Shown piece after piece: positions 27,076 through 36,105 of a stretch of DNA of 36,688 nucleotides; the first letter of the stretch is position 1; the number at the start of each line of letters is the position of its first letter. Made by a program: the position numbers and the translations under genes. Source of the DNA: SAR324 cluster bacterium (lineage in GTDB: Bacteria; SAR324; JACQKK01); NCBI GenBank assembly GCA_022574555.1, contig JACZRV010000028.1:1-36688 (forward strand), written 5' to 3'. Under the pieces are notes generated by a model. The model did no database searches and was not told where the DNA came from. It was given only the letters and a program-made list of their open reading frames with translations.

Positions 27076-28089
27076 CGCTGTCGTGGGCCGATGGTAGATC
27101 GGCGCTCCCGGATAGAATACCTCGAAGCGGTTGTTGAGAATGGGATTGTAGCGCAATTGCGCCAATCGCCTGCCCTTCATCGGACCCGCCACCGCCTCGC
27201 CGGTGAGCCAAGACCACCGGCTGCCTGTTTCCTGGTCTACCAGGAGCGTGTTTCCCAGGGCGTCCTTGCTTTCGGAGCTTGTAAATGTGAGATCGCGGCC
27301 ATCCACGGTACGCTCCCAGGCAGCCGCCGTGCCGGCCCTGTTGGAGTAGAAGATCACCATGGCCTTGCCCCCGAACCGGTCATTGACCACGGGCGAATCG
27401 ACCAATTCGCGGAAGGGATAGAGCTTGGCCTTGAATCGTTCGACGACCACAAGCCCGAGGCGCAGGTCTCCGGAAATTCCGTCGTAGGTGCCCATGAAAC
27501 CCCCGCGCCGGTGGCCGGGCAGCACGAGCGTGTGAGGGAAGCTTTCTTTCCAGTTGGCCCAGTTGGTGACGGTGGAGGGCATCAACGTGAGTTGGCTGCC
27601 TTTCAAGGTTCCCCATTCCGCGCGGCCGGTGACGTGAACCCACAAGGACTGCGTCTGCCGGTCGTACATCACGAAGGAGCGCTCATAGAGAATCCCGGCA
27701 TGGCCGAAGGTGAGTACCCTGCCATCGAGCTCTCGTCTATACACGATAGACGTCTGGCACAGAGGTCACCACGAAACCGCAATGGGCACGCCGCCGATGG
27801 AGTCGTTGCCCAATTCGTGCACCCCCATGATGGTGATCGGGTACGCCTTCGCTTCCCCGTTGTGAGCGACGCCAATCACCGCGTCCCGGTCGAATATCAC
27901 CCCCTGTGCCTCGGCTTCCGCGGCTGAAAGCATCTTCGGATGGTCGAACACGGGGAAGGCGTCGCGCGGCACCGCCTGATAACCAATGGGCGCCGCTTCG
28001 CACGATCCAATGGCCGCCACAAATAGGGCGGCCCCGGCAATGGTGGCCACCACGTTTCGCCACTCCAGCCCGATACGCAAGAATTCCAT
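27070..28089 (-). CDS. DUF3179 exported protein with an in-frame TGA, candidate selenoprotein
   Basis: Starts at the ATG at 28089 with an excellent ribosome site (AAGGAG, 6 nt). The N-terminus is a signal peptide ending in a lipobox-like IGSC. The frame then runs 107 codons to a TGA (27766-27768) and continues in the same frame, with no other stop, for 231 more codons. Across the TGA the protein reads AVSW-TGA-PLCQTSIVYRRELDG. DUF3179 proteins have a CPLC motif in this position (ending CPLC, then a conserved polar/aliphatic run), so TGA replaces the first Cys. The following parts, LTFGHAGILYERSFVMYDRQ and SLWVHVTGRA, are canonical. A hairpin suited to a bacterial SECIS follows the TGA. If read as selenocysteine, the product is 339 residues with U108 and C111. 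The alternative is a nonsense mutation. Function of the family is unknown. Confidence 0.65.
27720..27759 (-). promoter_or_regulatory. SECIS-like stem-loop just after the in-frame TGA
   Basis: On the minus strand a perfect 7-bp stem, CGTCTAT (27746-27752) with ATAGACG (27734-27740), closes a 5-nt loop CGTGT that begins 20 nt after the TGA. A lower 5-bp stem (TGCCA with TGGCA, 27755-27759 and 27720-27724) can form below an asymmetric internal loop. Known bacterial SECIS elements have an apical loop with a G in the first two positions some 16-37 nt after the UGA and an upper stem of at least 4 bp, all of which hold here. Folding and SelB binding are untested. Confidence 0.55.
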
Positions 28090-28430
28090 GCCCAGCTCCT
28101 TTCCAGATCCGTCCGCCTTTCATCCCGGTGATGTTCCGCTCATGGCGGCTAAGGCGGCTCGCCAAACCGGAAATTAATGTAGCACACGCTGTTTCCCGCC
28201 AACATTAAACAGCATACAGTCGGATCAGAATTCCGAGGCGAAGACCAGTCCGGTTCGCGTGCGAGCGACCGTTGATGGCTGAACCGGAATTCACTCCGGA
28301 GAGTGGTTTGAGAGATGAGGCTTGGGTCAATGATGCTGGTGACTGGGGCCTCAGGTTCAAGCCTCAGGACTCAAGACTCCAATCCGCATCAATAAAAATA
28401 TTCAACGGCTAAGACAATCCGGGGCGGATC
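28090..28430. other. Intergenic region between fliA and the DUF3179 gene
   Basis: No gene is seen. The right part has a short direct repeat built on CTCAGG and ACTCAAG (28349-28380). The left end carries the ribosome site and presumably the promoter of the DUF3179 gene. Confidence 0.4.
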
Positions 28431-29213
28431 TCAAATGGCCCGGTGTTCCAGGGCGTGGGTGAGCAGGTCGTGGGAGGTGTGGGTTTGCACCGCGGCGCGC
28501 AAGCGCAGGATGGCCTGGGTACGGATCTGGGAGACGCGGGATTCGGTGATCCCCAGCACTTGGCCGATCTCCTTCAGGTTCAATTCCTCGTCGTAGTAGA
28601 GCGAGAGCACGAGGCGCTCCCTCTCGGGCAGCTCGGTGATAACCGCCTGGAGCTTCTCGTGGATATTGCGCAGGGAAAGGGCATCGAGGGGATTACCGAT
28701 GCTGGGGTCTTCCAGAATGTCGAAGATGTTGCCGTGATCCTCGTCATCCCGATGGCCATGGAGGTCCTCGATTTTGAGCAGGGGTATGACCCGGCTCTTG
28801 AACAGCAGGATGTGGTACTCGTCCAGGGTGAGGCCCATCCTTTCGGCGATTTCCTCCTCGTCGGGCTGACGGCCCAGTTCGGCACGCAATCCCACATTGG
28901 CCCGGGCGACCTGGTCGGCTCGTTCGCGAACGGAGCGGGGCACCCAATCCCCGGCGCGCAGGTCGTCCAGCATGGCCCCACGGATGCGGAACTCGGCATA
29001 CGTGCGGAACTGGGCTTCGCGGCCGGGATCGTATTTTTCGATCGCATCCAGCAGGCCGATCATGCCCGCCTGGATGAGGTCGTTCACGTCCATATTAGCG
29101 GGCATGCGCGCGGCGAGCCGGTTGGCGATGCGCTTCACCAGCGGGGCGAATTCCACCACCACCTCGTCTCGGCTCTTTAGCTTGAACGCGTGCTGAGCGT
29201 AGGGATTGTTCAT
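28431..29213 (-). CDS. fliA: Flagellar sigma factor sigma-28 (FliA)
   Basis: 260 residues from the ATG at 29213, preceded by AAGG; an upstream in-frame extension to 29276 lacks family-like sequence. Sigma region 2 contains YAPLVKRIANRLAARMP-like sequence with DLIQAGMIGLLDAIEKYD and TYAEFRIRGAMLDDLRAGDW. Regions 3 and 4 follow, with IGQVLGITESRVSQIRTQA as the -35 recognition helix. It directs late flagellar and chemotaxis transcription and is held in check by FlgM elsewhere. It is the last gene of the flagellar block, 75 bases after flhG. Confidence 0.96.
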   Translation of the reverse strand: MNNPYAQHAFKLKSRDEVVVEFAPLVKRIANRLAARMPANMDVNDLIQAGMIGLLDAIEKYDPGREAQFRTYAEFRIRGAMLDDLRAGDWVPRSVRERADQVARANVGLRAELGRQPDEEEIAERMGLTLDEYHILLFKSRVIPLLKIEDLHGHRDDEDHGNIFDILEDPSIGNPLDALSLRNIHEKLQAVITELPERERLVLSLYYDEELNLKEIGQVLGITESRVSQIRTQAILRLRAAVQTHTSHDLLTHALEHRAI

Positions 29214-29288
29214 GCGCCTTTCTCGACAAGTACCGCAAACGCAGGTCTCCCCCGCGGGAGCCCTATGAGGGCACACGCAAGGCAGACG

Positions 29289-30203
29289 CTACCGCGCTTT
29301 CTTCCAATGCAATAAGCGGTCCCAAAAACTCTCCCGGGGGACGTCATCGGCCGCGTCGGATTCCACGCCGGGGAGCGGCGGGGCGGGGCGGGTCATGTCG
29401 AGATGGGCCGCAATCCGGCTGAGGCTCTTGGCCGAAGGCGAGGTGGGATAGATATCCAGCACCGCCCGCTGCTTGCGGACGGCCCGGCGGATGTTGTTGT
29501 CGAAGGGCACGCTGCCGAGATAGGTGAGGTTGACCTGGAGAAAGCGGCGGCAAACCGCATCGAGCCGGTTGTAGACGCCCAGGCCTTCCTTCTCCGAACC
29601 AACCGAATTAGCGATCAGCGTGAAGTCGCGAATGTGGTAGCGGATGGCCAGCAGCTTCATCAGGGCGTAGGCATCAGTGATCGACGTGGGCTCGGCGTTG
29701 GCCACGATGATGATCTCGTTGGCCGAGGCATTGAAGCGCAGCACATTGGAGGAGACCCCCGCCCCGGTGTCGATGAACAGGTAGTCGATCTGTTCGTCGA
29801 TGCGGCTGAGGGCTTTAAACAAGGACATCTGCTGCTCGAAGTTCATCTCGGAAAGCTCGCTCAAGCCGGAGCTGGAAGGCAGCAGCTTGAATCCGAAGGG
29901 CCCGGTGAGCACGATTTCGTTGATGTCCTTTTGGCCTTTAAGCACGTGTTCCAGGGTGTACTTGGGGGTAAGCCCGAGAAGCACGTCCACGTTGGCCAGG
30001 CCCATGTCGGCATCGAGGAGGAAAACCCGGCGCTTGAGCTTGGTCAGCGCTATGCACAGGTTGAGGACGATATTGGTCTTGCCCACACCCCCTTTGCCAC
30101 TGGTGATGGCGATCACGCGCGTCCCGGCGGGCTGTTTGACCACCGTGGGCTCGGAGCTTTTCTTGAGGTTGACGATCTGGCGCAGGGTGCTTGCTTGATC
30201 CAT
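29289..30203 (-). CDS. flhG: Flagellar number regulator FlhG (MinD-like ATPase)
   Basis: 304 residues from the ATG at 30203, chosen because MDQASTLRQIVNLKK is the DQAxxLR activation helix that stimulates the FlhF GTPase; upstream in-frame codons to 30290 overlap flhF and look non-coding. The deviant Walker A is TSGKGGVGKTN, with LLDADMGLANVD and IDTGAGVSS further on. FlhG limits flagellar number and placement together with FlhF and, in many species, the master regulator. No strong ribosome site is visible. The C-terminal WDRLLHWKKAR may be a membrane-targeting helix. Confidence 0.94.
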   Translation of the reverse strand: MDQASTLRQIVNLKKSSEPTVVKQPAGTRVIAITSGKGGVGKTNIVLNLCIALTKLKRRVFLLDADMGLANVDVLLGLTPKYTLEHVLKGQKDINEIVLTGPFGFKLLPSSSGLSELSEMNFEQQMSLFKALSRIDEQIDYLFIDTGAGVSSNVLRFNASANEIIIVANAEPTSITDAYALMKLLAIRYHIRDFTLIANSVGSEKEGLGVYNRLDAVCRRFLQVNLTYLGSVPFDNNIRRAVRKQRAVLDIYPTSPSAKSLSRIAAHLDMTRPAPPLPGVESDAADDVPRESFWDRLLHWKKAR

Positions 30204-30286
30204 GGTGCGCTTGCAAGTTGATGCGAAAAAGGGGCCTCCGGCGGAATTGCCGAAGCCACGGACAATCAGAACGCTGTGGCCGGCAA

Positions 30287-31579
30287 TCAACCGCCAGCGA
30301 TATTCAACAACAGATCGACCAAGCGTTCCTTGGTGGCCACCTCGATGTCCTCGGGAACCTTCTGGCCGGTGGTCAGATATGCGATGGGGGATTTGAAACG
30401 GATGGAATGGTTGAAAATCGGCCCGAACACCGTGCTCTCGTCCAGCTTGGTATAGACCACGCCGGCGAGGGGAATCTGCCCGAATCGGCGTGTGATTTCA
30501 ATTTGGTCGGTGTCTTTGGTGGTCGCACTGATGGTGAGGTAGATTTCGATGGGGTGCTCGCCGCCGAACATTTCGTACAGTTGCGCCATCTGCAGGTCGT
30601 CCCGTTGTGATCGGCCGCCCGTATCGACGAAGATCACATCGTGACCGGCAAATTCGGCGATGGCCCGCTCGAGATCCACCTTGCCGGTCACCACCGTGAT
30701 GGGCAGGCCCATGATCTTGGCGTAGACCTTGAGCTGCTCCACCGCCGCGATGCGGAAAGTATCGATGGTGATCAACCCCACCGATCGGCGGTATTTCAAA
30801 TGCTGCTCGGAGGCCAGCTTGGCGACAGTGGTCGTTTTGCCCACGCCGGTGGGCCCCACCAGGGCTATGATCTTTTGCTGGTTGGGCTCCACCCGGATCC
30901 CGCCGGTGACCTGGATGATTTTCATCAGCATCCGGGCCAGGAAAATCTTGACGTAGGAAAATTCGTTCATCTCTTTGTCGGGGATGTTGCGCAACGATTC
31001 CTCGACCAGCCGGCGGGAGAACTTTTCCTCCATCCCGGAAAAGATGAGTTGCTGATAGAGCACGATCAGGTTTTCCGGAAAGTCGGCATCGCGCAGCCCG
31101 GCCGATTGCGCCGAAAGGCCATGGAGGGCCTGGCGAATTTCAGTGATTTCCGACTGAATCTGGGTCAGCGCGCTGCTGTCGTGCAACTGCTCCCGATGAG
31201 ATTCTCCCACGCTGTGCAGAATCTGTTTCAGCTCGTAGATTTCGTCCTGCAACGGCGCCAGGAGATTTTCGGTTTCCTGCCGATTTTTGGTCATCATCTG
31301 GCGCAGGAACTCCGACTCGCCCTGAGTGGCGGACCCGGCCCGTCGGCCTTTGGGCAATCCCCGGGGCAAAGCGGCGAGAAGCGCCGATGCTTCACCGCCG
31401 TTCTCGTCGGTATCCCGGGCCGCGGTTACCTCCAGCATGGGCTTGCCGAACAGGCCAAATGTGCCTCCACCGCCCCGCACGTGCCGGGTGGAGAGGATGA
31501 TGGCGTCGTTGCCCATGGACTTTTTGACTTGCTGCAGAGCGTCGTTCATATCGGTGCCCCGGAATCTTTTGATTTGCAT
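30287..31579 (-). CDS. flhF: Flagellar placement GTPase FlhF (SRP-type)
   Basis: 430 residues. The N-terminal B domain starts MQIKRFRGTDMNDALQQVKK with STRHVRGGGG. A linker and N domain follow, then the G domain with VGPTGVGKTTTVAKLA (about residue 238), TIDTFRIAAVEQLK, DTGGRSQRD and TKLDES. FlhF recruits the first basal-body components to the pole. GGAAC lies 9 nt before the start. It sits between flhA and flhG as in polarly flagellated gammaproteobacteria. Confidence 0.95.
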   Translation of the reverse strand: MQIKRFRGTDMNDALQQVKKSMGNDAIILSTRHVRGGGGTFGLFGKPMLEVTAARDTDENGGEASALLAALPRGLPKGRRAGSATQGESEFLRQMMTKNRQETENLLAPLQDEIYELKQILHSVGESHREQLHDSSALTQIQSEITEIRQALHGLSAQSAGLRDADFPENLIVLYQQLIFSGMEEKFSRRLVEESLRNIPDKEMNEFSYVKIFLARMLMKIIQVTGGIRVEPNQQKIIALVGPTGVGKTTTVAKLASEQHLKYRRSVGLITIDTFRIAAVEQLKVYAKIMGLPITVVTGKVDLERAIAEFAGHDVIFVDTGGRSQRDDLQMAQLYEMFGGEHPIEIYLTISATTKDTDQIEITRRFGQIPLAGVVYTKLDESTVFGPIFNHSIRFKSPIAYLTTGQKVPEDIEVATKERLVDLLLNIAGG

Positions 31580-31632
31580 TACTAGCCAGTTCCTTTGTTC
31601 GCGAAACGCATCCTTTCGTCCCGGACCACCCT

Positions 31633-33735
31633 TTATCCCACAATTCCCAGCGACTCGATACGCACGTCATGGGAGATTTCATTGTGGGAAAGCACCACCA
31701 GGTTGGGAATGAACCGTTCGGTCAGTTTTTTTACATGGGGCCGGATCAGGGGGGAACAGAGCAGGATCGGCTGATAATTGAACACCGAAAACCGCTCCAT
31801 CTGGCTTTCGATATTTTGAATGATGGTCTGGGCGATTTCCGGATCAAGGCCCAGATAGGTGCCCTGGGGCGTAGATTGAATGGCGTTGGCAAGCTGCTCC
31901 TCGTACTCTTGCGAGAGCGAAACCAGGGGCAGCATGCCGTCAGGCGTCTGATATTGCCGGGTGATCGTACGCGACAGATTTTGCCGCACGTATTCGGTTA
32001 GCAAATCGGACTCTTTGGTCATGTTGCCCATATCGGCCAAAGTTTCGAGCACGGTGTGCAAATCGCGCACGGAAACCCGCTCGCGCAGCAGGTTTTGCAT
32101 CACCTTCTGCACCACGCCCAAGGGCAGGAGATCGGGCACCAACTCCTCCACCACCTTGGGCTCGGTCTTTGCGAAGTTGTCCATCAGACGCTGAGTTTCC
32201 TGCCGGCCCAGGAACTCCGGGGCGTGGCGGCGGATGATCTCGGTCAGGTGAGTCGCCAAAACGGTGGGAATATCCACCACCGTGTACCCGGCGAATTGTG
32301 CCCGTTCCTGATCTTCGGGAATGATCCACAACGCGGGCAGCCCGAAGGCCGGCTCGATGGTCTCGATGCCCGTTACCTCTTCCTCCACGTCCCCGGTTTT
32401 CATGGCCAGGAAGTGATCGACCATCAGCTCGCCGCGCCCCACCTCGACCCCCTTGACGATGATGGAATACCCGCCGGGGGGGAGTTCCAGATTGTCCTTG
32501 ATGTGGATCGGGGGGACGATGAATCCCATATCCATGGCCACTTGACGACGGATGGATTTGATGCGTTCCAACAACTCCCCGTCCTGCTCGCTGTCCACCA
32601 GGGGAATCATGCCGTAACCCAGCTCCAGCCCCAGCATATCGATGGGCAGGAGACTTTCGATATCCTCCGGCGCCTCTTCCAATTCCTTCTGGGCCGCAAG
32701 GGCCGAATCCTCCGTTTTTTGTTTGGTCGCGAGCTTTCGGTTGCGGTGGATCAAATAGGACGACAAACCGAAGAAGGCCGATACGGAGAGCAGGGGAAAC
32801 GTGGGCATACCGGGAATGATGGCGAATCCGAACAATACCATGGCTACCATGGCCAAGGCCCGGTTGTTTTCCAGGATCTGCTTTTTCAGATCCTCGCTGA
32901 GCGCTTGTTCCACCGAGGCCTTGGTGACCGCGATACCGGCGGCGACCGAGACGATCAGCGCGGGGATGGAGGAGACGAGTCCGTCGCCTACGGTGAGCAC
33001 GGTGTAGGTATCGAGGGCCGAGGAGATATCCATATCGAACTGGAAGACCCCGATCACCAATCCGCCCACGATATTGACGCCGGTGATAATGAGGCCCGCA
33101 ATCGCGTCCCCCCGGACAAACTTGCTGGCGCCGTCCATGGCACCGTAGAAATCGGCTTCCTGCTGGATCTTGCGCCTGCGGTATTTGGCCTCCTTGTCGT
33201 CGACGATGCCCGCGTTGAGATCGGCGTCGATCGCCATCTGCTTACCCGGCATGGCGTCCAGGGTGAATCGAGCGGCCACCTCGGCGATACGCCCGGCGCC
33301 CTTGGTGATCACCACGAAATTGATCGTCACTATGATCAGGAAGATGATGATCCCCACGACGTAGTTGCCTCCCACGACAAACCCGCCGAAGGCCTGGATC
33401 ACAGTACCCGCCGCGCCCAAGCCCTCGTGTCCGTTTCCCAGAATCAGGCGTGTGGAGGCCACGTTCAACGACAAACGGAACAGCGTGGAGATCAACAAAA
33501 CCGACGGAAACGACGAGAAGTCCAGCGGTTGCACCGTGAACAGCGCTATGAACAGGATCAGAATGGAAACGGCGATGCTCAACGATAGGAGGAGGTCCAG
33601 CACCAGCGGCGGCAGCGGCAACACCAACACCATGATGATGGAGATGACGCTGATCGCCAGCAAAAAGTCGGTGTTGCGGGAGGCCCGATATACGATGGGG
33701 GAAGCTGTCGTCTGTATCGCCATGGCTCCTTGCAT
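31633..33735 (-). CDS. flhA: Flagellar export apparatus protein FlhA
   Basis: 700 residues, full family length. Eight membrane segments fill the first half, with the FHIPEP-type signature region SLNVASTRLILGN and GGNYVVGIIIFLIIVTINFV. The cytoplasmic C-terminal domain contains SLLPIDMLGLELGYGMIPLV and LPALWIIPEDQERA and serves as the docking platform for export chaperones. The start at 33735 follows AAGGAAGGG closely; an ATG four codons on at 33723 is an alternative. It is 67 bases from flhB and 53 from flhF. Confidence 0.97.
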   Translation of the reverse strand: MQGAMAIQTTASPIVYRASRNTDFLLAISVISIIMVLVLPLPPLVLDLLLSLSIAVSILILFIALFTVQPLDFSSFPSVLLISTLFRLSLNVASTRLILGNGHEGLGAAGTVIQAFGGFVVGGNYVVGIIIFLIIVTINFVVITKGAGRIAEVAARFTLDAMPGKQMAIDADLNAGIVDDKEAKYRRRKIQQEADFYGAMDGASKFVRGDAIAGLIITGVNIVGGLVIGVFQFDMDISSALDTYTVLTVGDGLVSSIPALIVSVAAGIAVTKASVEQALSEDLKKQILENNRALAMVAMVLFGFAIIPGMPTFPLLSVSAFFGLSSYLIHRNRKLATKQKTEDSALAAQKELEEAPEDIESLLPIDMLGLELGYGMIPLVDSEQDGELLERIKSIRRQVAMDMGFIVPPIHIKDNLELPPGGYSIIVKGVEVGRGELMVDHFLAMKTGDVEEEVTGIETIEPAFGLPALWIIPEDQERAQFAGYTVVDIPTVLATHLTEIIRRHAPEFLGRQETQRLMDNFAKTEPKVVEELVPDLLPLGVVQKVMQNLLRERVSVRDLHTVLETLADMGNMTKESDLLTEYVRQNLSRTITRQYQTPDGMLPLVSLSQEYEEQLANAIQSTPQGTYLGLDPEIAQTIIQNIESQMERFSVFNYQPILLCSPLIRPHVKKLTERFIPNLVVLSHNEISHDVRIESLGIVG

Positions 33736-33802
33736 CCCTTCCTTGCGGCAAGGTTCACTGATCGGGAAATATTATCACATCTCCTTGATTCCTCAAAGGG
33801 AA

Positions 33803-34876
33803 TTACGCCGACGGCGCCACTGTTTTCCCTTGGAGGCGGTAGACAAAAGCCAGGATCTCCGCTACGGCGCGGAAAAAGTCATCGGGGATTTCCTGGCCCA
33901 CCTCCACGTTGTGATACAGCTCGCGGGCCACAAACGGATTTTCGACCAGGGTCACGTCGTTTTCCAAGGCGACCTCCCGGATGCGTTGCGCGATGAAATC
34001 CGCGCCCTTGGCCACCAGGCGCGGCGCGGTCATCGCTTCCCGGTCGTACAGCAGAGCCACGGCGTAATGGGAGGGGTTGGTGACTACGACGTCGGCTTTG
34101 GGCACGTTCTCCATCATCCGCGACCGGGATATCTCCCGTTGTATCTGCCGTACACGGGCGCGCAGCTGTGGGTCCCCTTCCGTCTGTTTCATCTCTTCCT
34201 TCAATTCCTGGCGGGTCATTTTCAAACGCTGGTCCAGATTCCAGCGCTGAAAAAGGTAATCGAACACGGCCAGGATGATCAAGGCCAGCGCCACCCGACC
34301 GAACATCGTGCCCACCAGGCGGAAATTGAACATGACGATCCCCTCGGGGGGCAAGCGCGACAGGGTGAGCAAGGGTAGAATCTCCTCCTGATAGGAGGCG
34401 TAGGTGACGTAGCCGATCACCGTCATCTTGAACAGGCTTTTGAACAGCTCGGCCAAGCCCTGGGCGGAAAAGATGCGCTTCAAGCCGTTCAGCGGATTGA
34501 TGCGTTCGGAGCGAAACTTCAACGCGTTGATCATGATGCCGACCTGAAGCAATGAAGCCACCAGGCCCACAACAATGGCCAGCGCGAAGAGTCCCGCCAC
34601 CATCGGCATCACTGCGGTGATGGTGTCTATAAATAGTCTACCGCTTTGCTCGGCCGTGAACTCGGTCGCGGCAATCTGCTCGAACGCGGATTTCCAGAAT
34701 CGCTTCATCTGGCCGATGGTGAATTCTCCGGCCACGAGAAAATAAAGTGAAAACATTCCCAGGAGCGCCGCCGACGTGACTTCTCGGCTGAACGCGACCT
34801 GTCCCGATTTGCGAGCGTCTTCCCGCTTTTTCAGGGTAGGGGGCTCGGTCTTCTCCTGTGCGGTCGCTTCGGCCAT
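33803..34876 (-). CDS. flhB: Flagellar export switch protein FlhB
   Basis: 357 residues. The N-terminus is KTEPPTLKKREDARKSGQVA, followed by four membrane segments and a cytoplasmic domain with the autocleavage motif NPSHYAVAL (usually NPTH; Ser at the third position is a conservative change). Self-cleavage switches export from rod/hook to filament substrates. The start lies 3 bases after the fliR stop, so the two are probably coupled. Confidence 0.97.
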   Translation of the reverse strand: MAEATAQEKTEPPTLKKREDARKSGQVAFSREVTSAALLGMFSLYFLVAGEFTIGQMKRFWKSAFEQIAATEFTAEQSGRLFIDTITAVMPMVAGLFALAIVVGLVASLLQVGIMINALKFRSERINPLNGLKRIFSAQGLAELFKSLFKMTVIGYVTYASYQEEILPLLTLSRLPPEGIVMFNFRLVGTMFGRVALALIILAVFDYLFQRWNLDQRLKMTRQELKEEMKQTEGDPQLRARVRQIQREISRSRMMENVPKADVVVTNPSHYAVALLYDREAMTAPRLVAKGADFIAQRIREVALENDVTLVENPFVARELYHNVEVGQEIPDDFFRAVAEILAFVYRLQGKTVAPSA

Positions 34877-34879
34877 GGA

Positions 34880-35662
34880 TTACCCGAGCGTTTTCATGCC
34901 GGCGAGGATGATCACGTCCAGTTCGCCGAGGATACGGGCGACGGCCTGAGCGAAAAACGGAAAGCTCAGGGTCAGAAACAAGAGCCCTAGTCCAATGGTG
35001 AAGGGGAATCCCACGATGAAAATATTGACCTGGGGCACCGAGCGGGCAATGAGTCCCATAGCGAAATTGGCGGCCATCAGCGCTACCACCAGGGGGGCTC
35101 CCACTTGCAATCCGATCAGAAACATCCGGCTGGCAATCAGCATGAAATGGTCAAACGCCGGCTGGGAAAGGGTCAGTGCGCCGGGCGCAACGAGGTCGTA
35201 GCTGCTTGCCAGCGCCTGGATGAATATGTGATGTCCGTCTAATGCCACGAATATAATCGTGGCGAATATTATCATCGCCTGGCCGATCAGCGAAACCTGA
35301 GTCTGGCTGCTGGGGTCCACCACATTGACGATGCCCAAGCCCATCTGGAAGCCAGCCACCTCTCCCGCCATCTCGATTCCGGCGAGCAACATCCGCGCCG
35401 AGAACCCGATCAATAGGCCGATACCCAGTTCTCCGCCCAGCATCAGGATCAGGTTCAGCAATCCGGGATTGTCGCCCAAATAGGGGGCCGAGATGACCGG
35501 GAAGAAGACCAGCGAGATCACCAGGCTCAGGCCTACCTTCACCTGATTTGGTATCGTCGCGTCCCCGAAAATCGGCGCGGACACCATGACCCCAGTAATG
35601 CGGGCAAAGATGATGACGAAGCCGAGAAATGTATTGGGATCGAACTGGAGCAGGTTGGGCAT
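34880..35662 (-). CDS. fliR: Flagellar export gate protein FliR
   Basis: 260 residues from the ATG at 35662 with GAGG 6 nt upstream. Six hydrophobic segments, with [40 protein letters not shown] and [20 protein letters not shown], match FliR of the FliPQR export gate. The genes for FliP and FliQ, which often lie directly upstream, are not present. Instead about 130 bases upstream an insertion-sequence remnant begins, so the promoter or upstream genes of this operon may have been displaced. Confidence 0.96.
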   Translation of the reverse strand: MPNLLQFDPNTFLGFVIIFARITGVMVSAPIFGDATIPNQVKVGLSLVISLVFFPVISAPYLGDNPGLLNLILMLGGELGIGLLIGFSARMLLAGIEMAGEVAGFQMGLGIVNVVDPSSQTQVSLIGQAMIIFATIIFVALDGHHIFIQALASSYDLVAPGALTLSQPAFDHFMLIASRMFLIGLQVGAPLVVALMAANFAMGLIARSVPQVNIFIVGFPFTIGLGLLFLTLSFPFFAQAVARILGELDVIILAGMKTLG

Positions 35663-35791
35663 CGCTGCCTCGGTTGGGTTGGGAGCCTATTCCCTGCGCC
35701 CCTCCGCGTCGAGCCGGACTGCACCACCGGCACCCGGAGCGTTACTCATAGCGAATTTGCCTAAGAAAATCAAGATGTTTCAGGCAAAAGA

Positions 35792-36105
35792 CAGGGCAAT
35801 CGCAAGAACGGTAAGGGGTTTTCGTTTTTATTACAATATGGTGCAATGCCTCTGGTGCGCTGGTGCACCCAATCGCCCGGAGGCCAAGGATGGCGCCAAC
35901 GATTTTGCAGCATTTTGCGGATTTGCCCGACCCTCGCGGCGAGCAGGGCCGCCAACATTTGCTGGGAGATATTTTGATCATCGCGATTTGCGCGGACATT
36001 GGCGTATCGAGAACAACGTGCATTGGTCGCTCGATGTCAGCTTCGCCGAGGACAAAAGCCGCGTGCGAATAGGCCACGCCGCTGAAAATTTCTCCCGCTT
36101 GCGAC
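35792..36105 (+). mobile_element. ISAs1-type element, internally deleted
   Basis: Begins near CAGGGCAATCGCAAGAACG, resembling an ISAs1-family terminal repeat. Plus-strand reading gives the transposase N-terminus ([20 protein letters not shown], then [14 protein letters not shown]). Right after that, in a different frame, comes its C-terminus ([39 protein letters not shown]). Around 250 residues between them, including most of the catalytic core, are gone. The right end is replaced by the neighbouring transposase fragment, so this copy cannot move itself. Confidence 0.8.

Noticed and set aside
35687..35749. Possible 20-codon peptide ([20 protein letters not shown]) upstream of fliR
   Set aside because: The ATG lies next to the insertion-sequence remnant and no ribosome site or family supports it.
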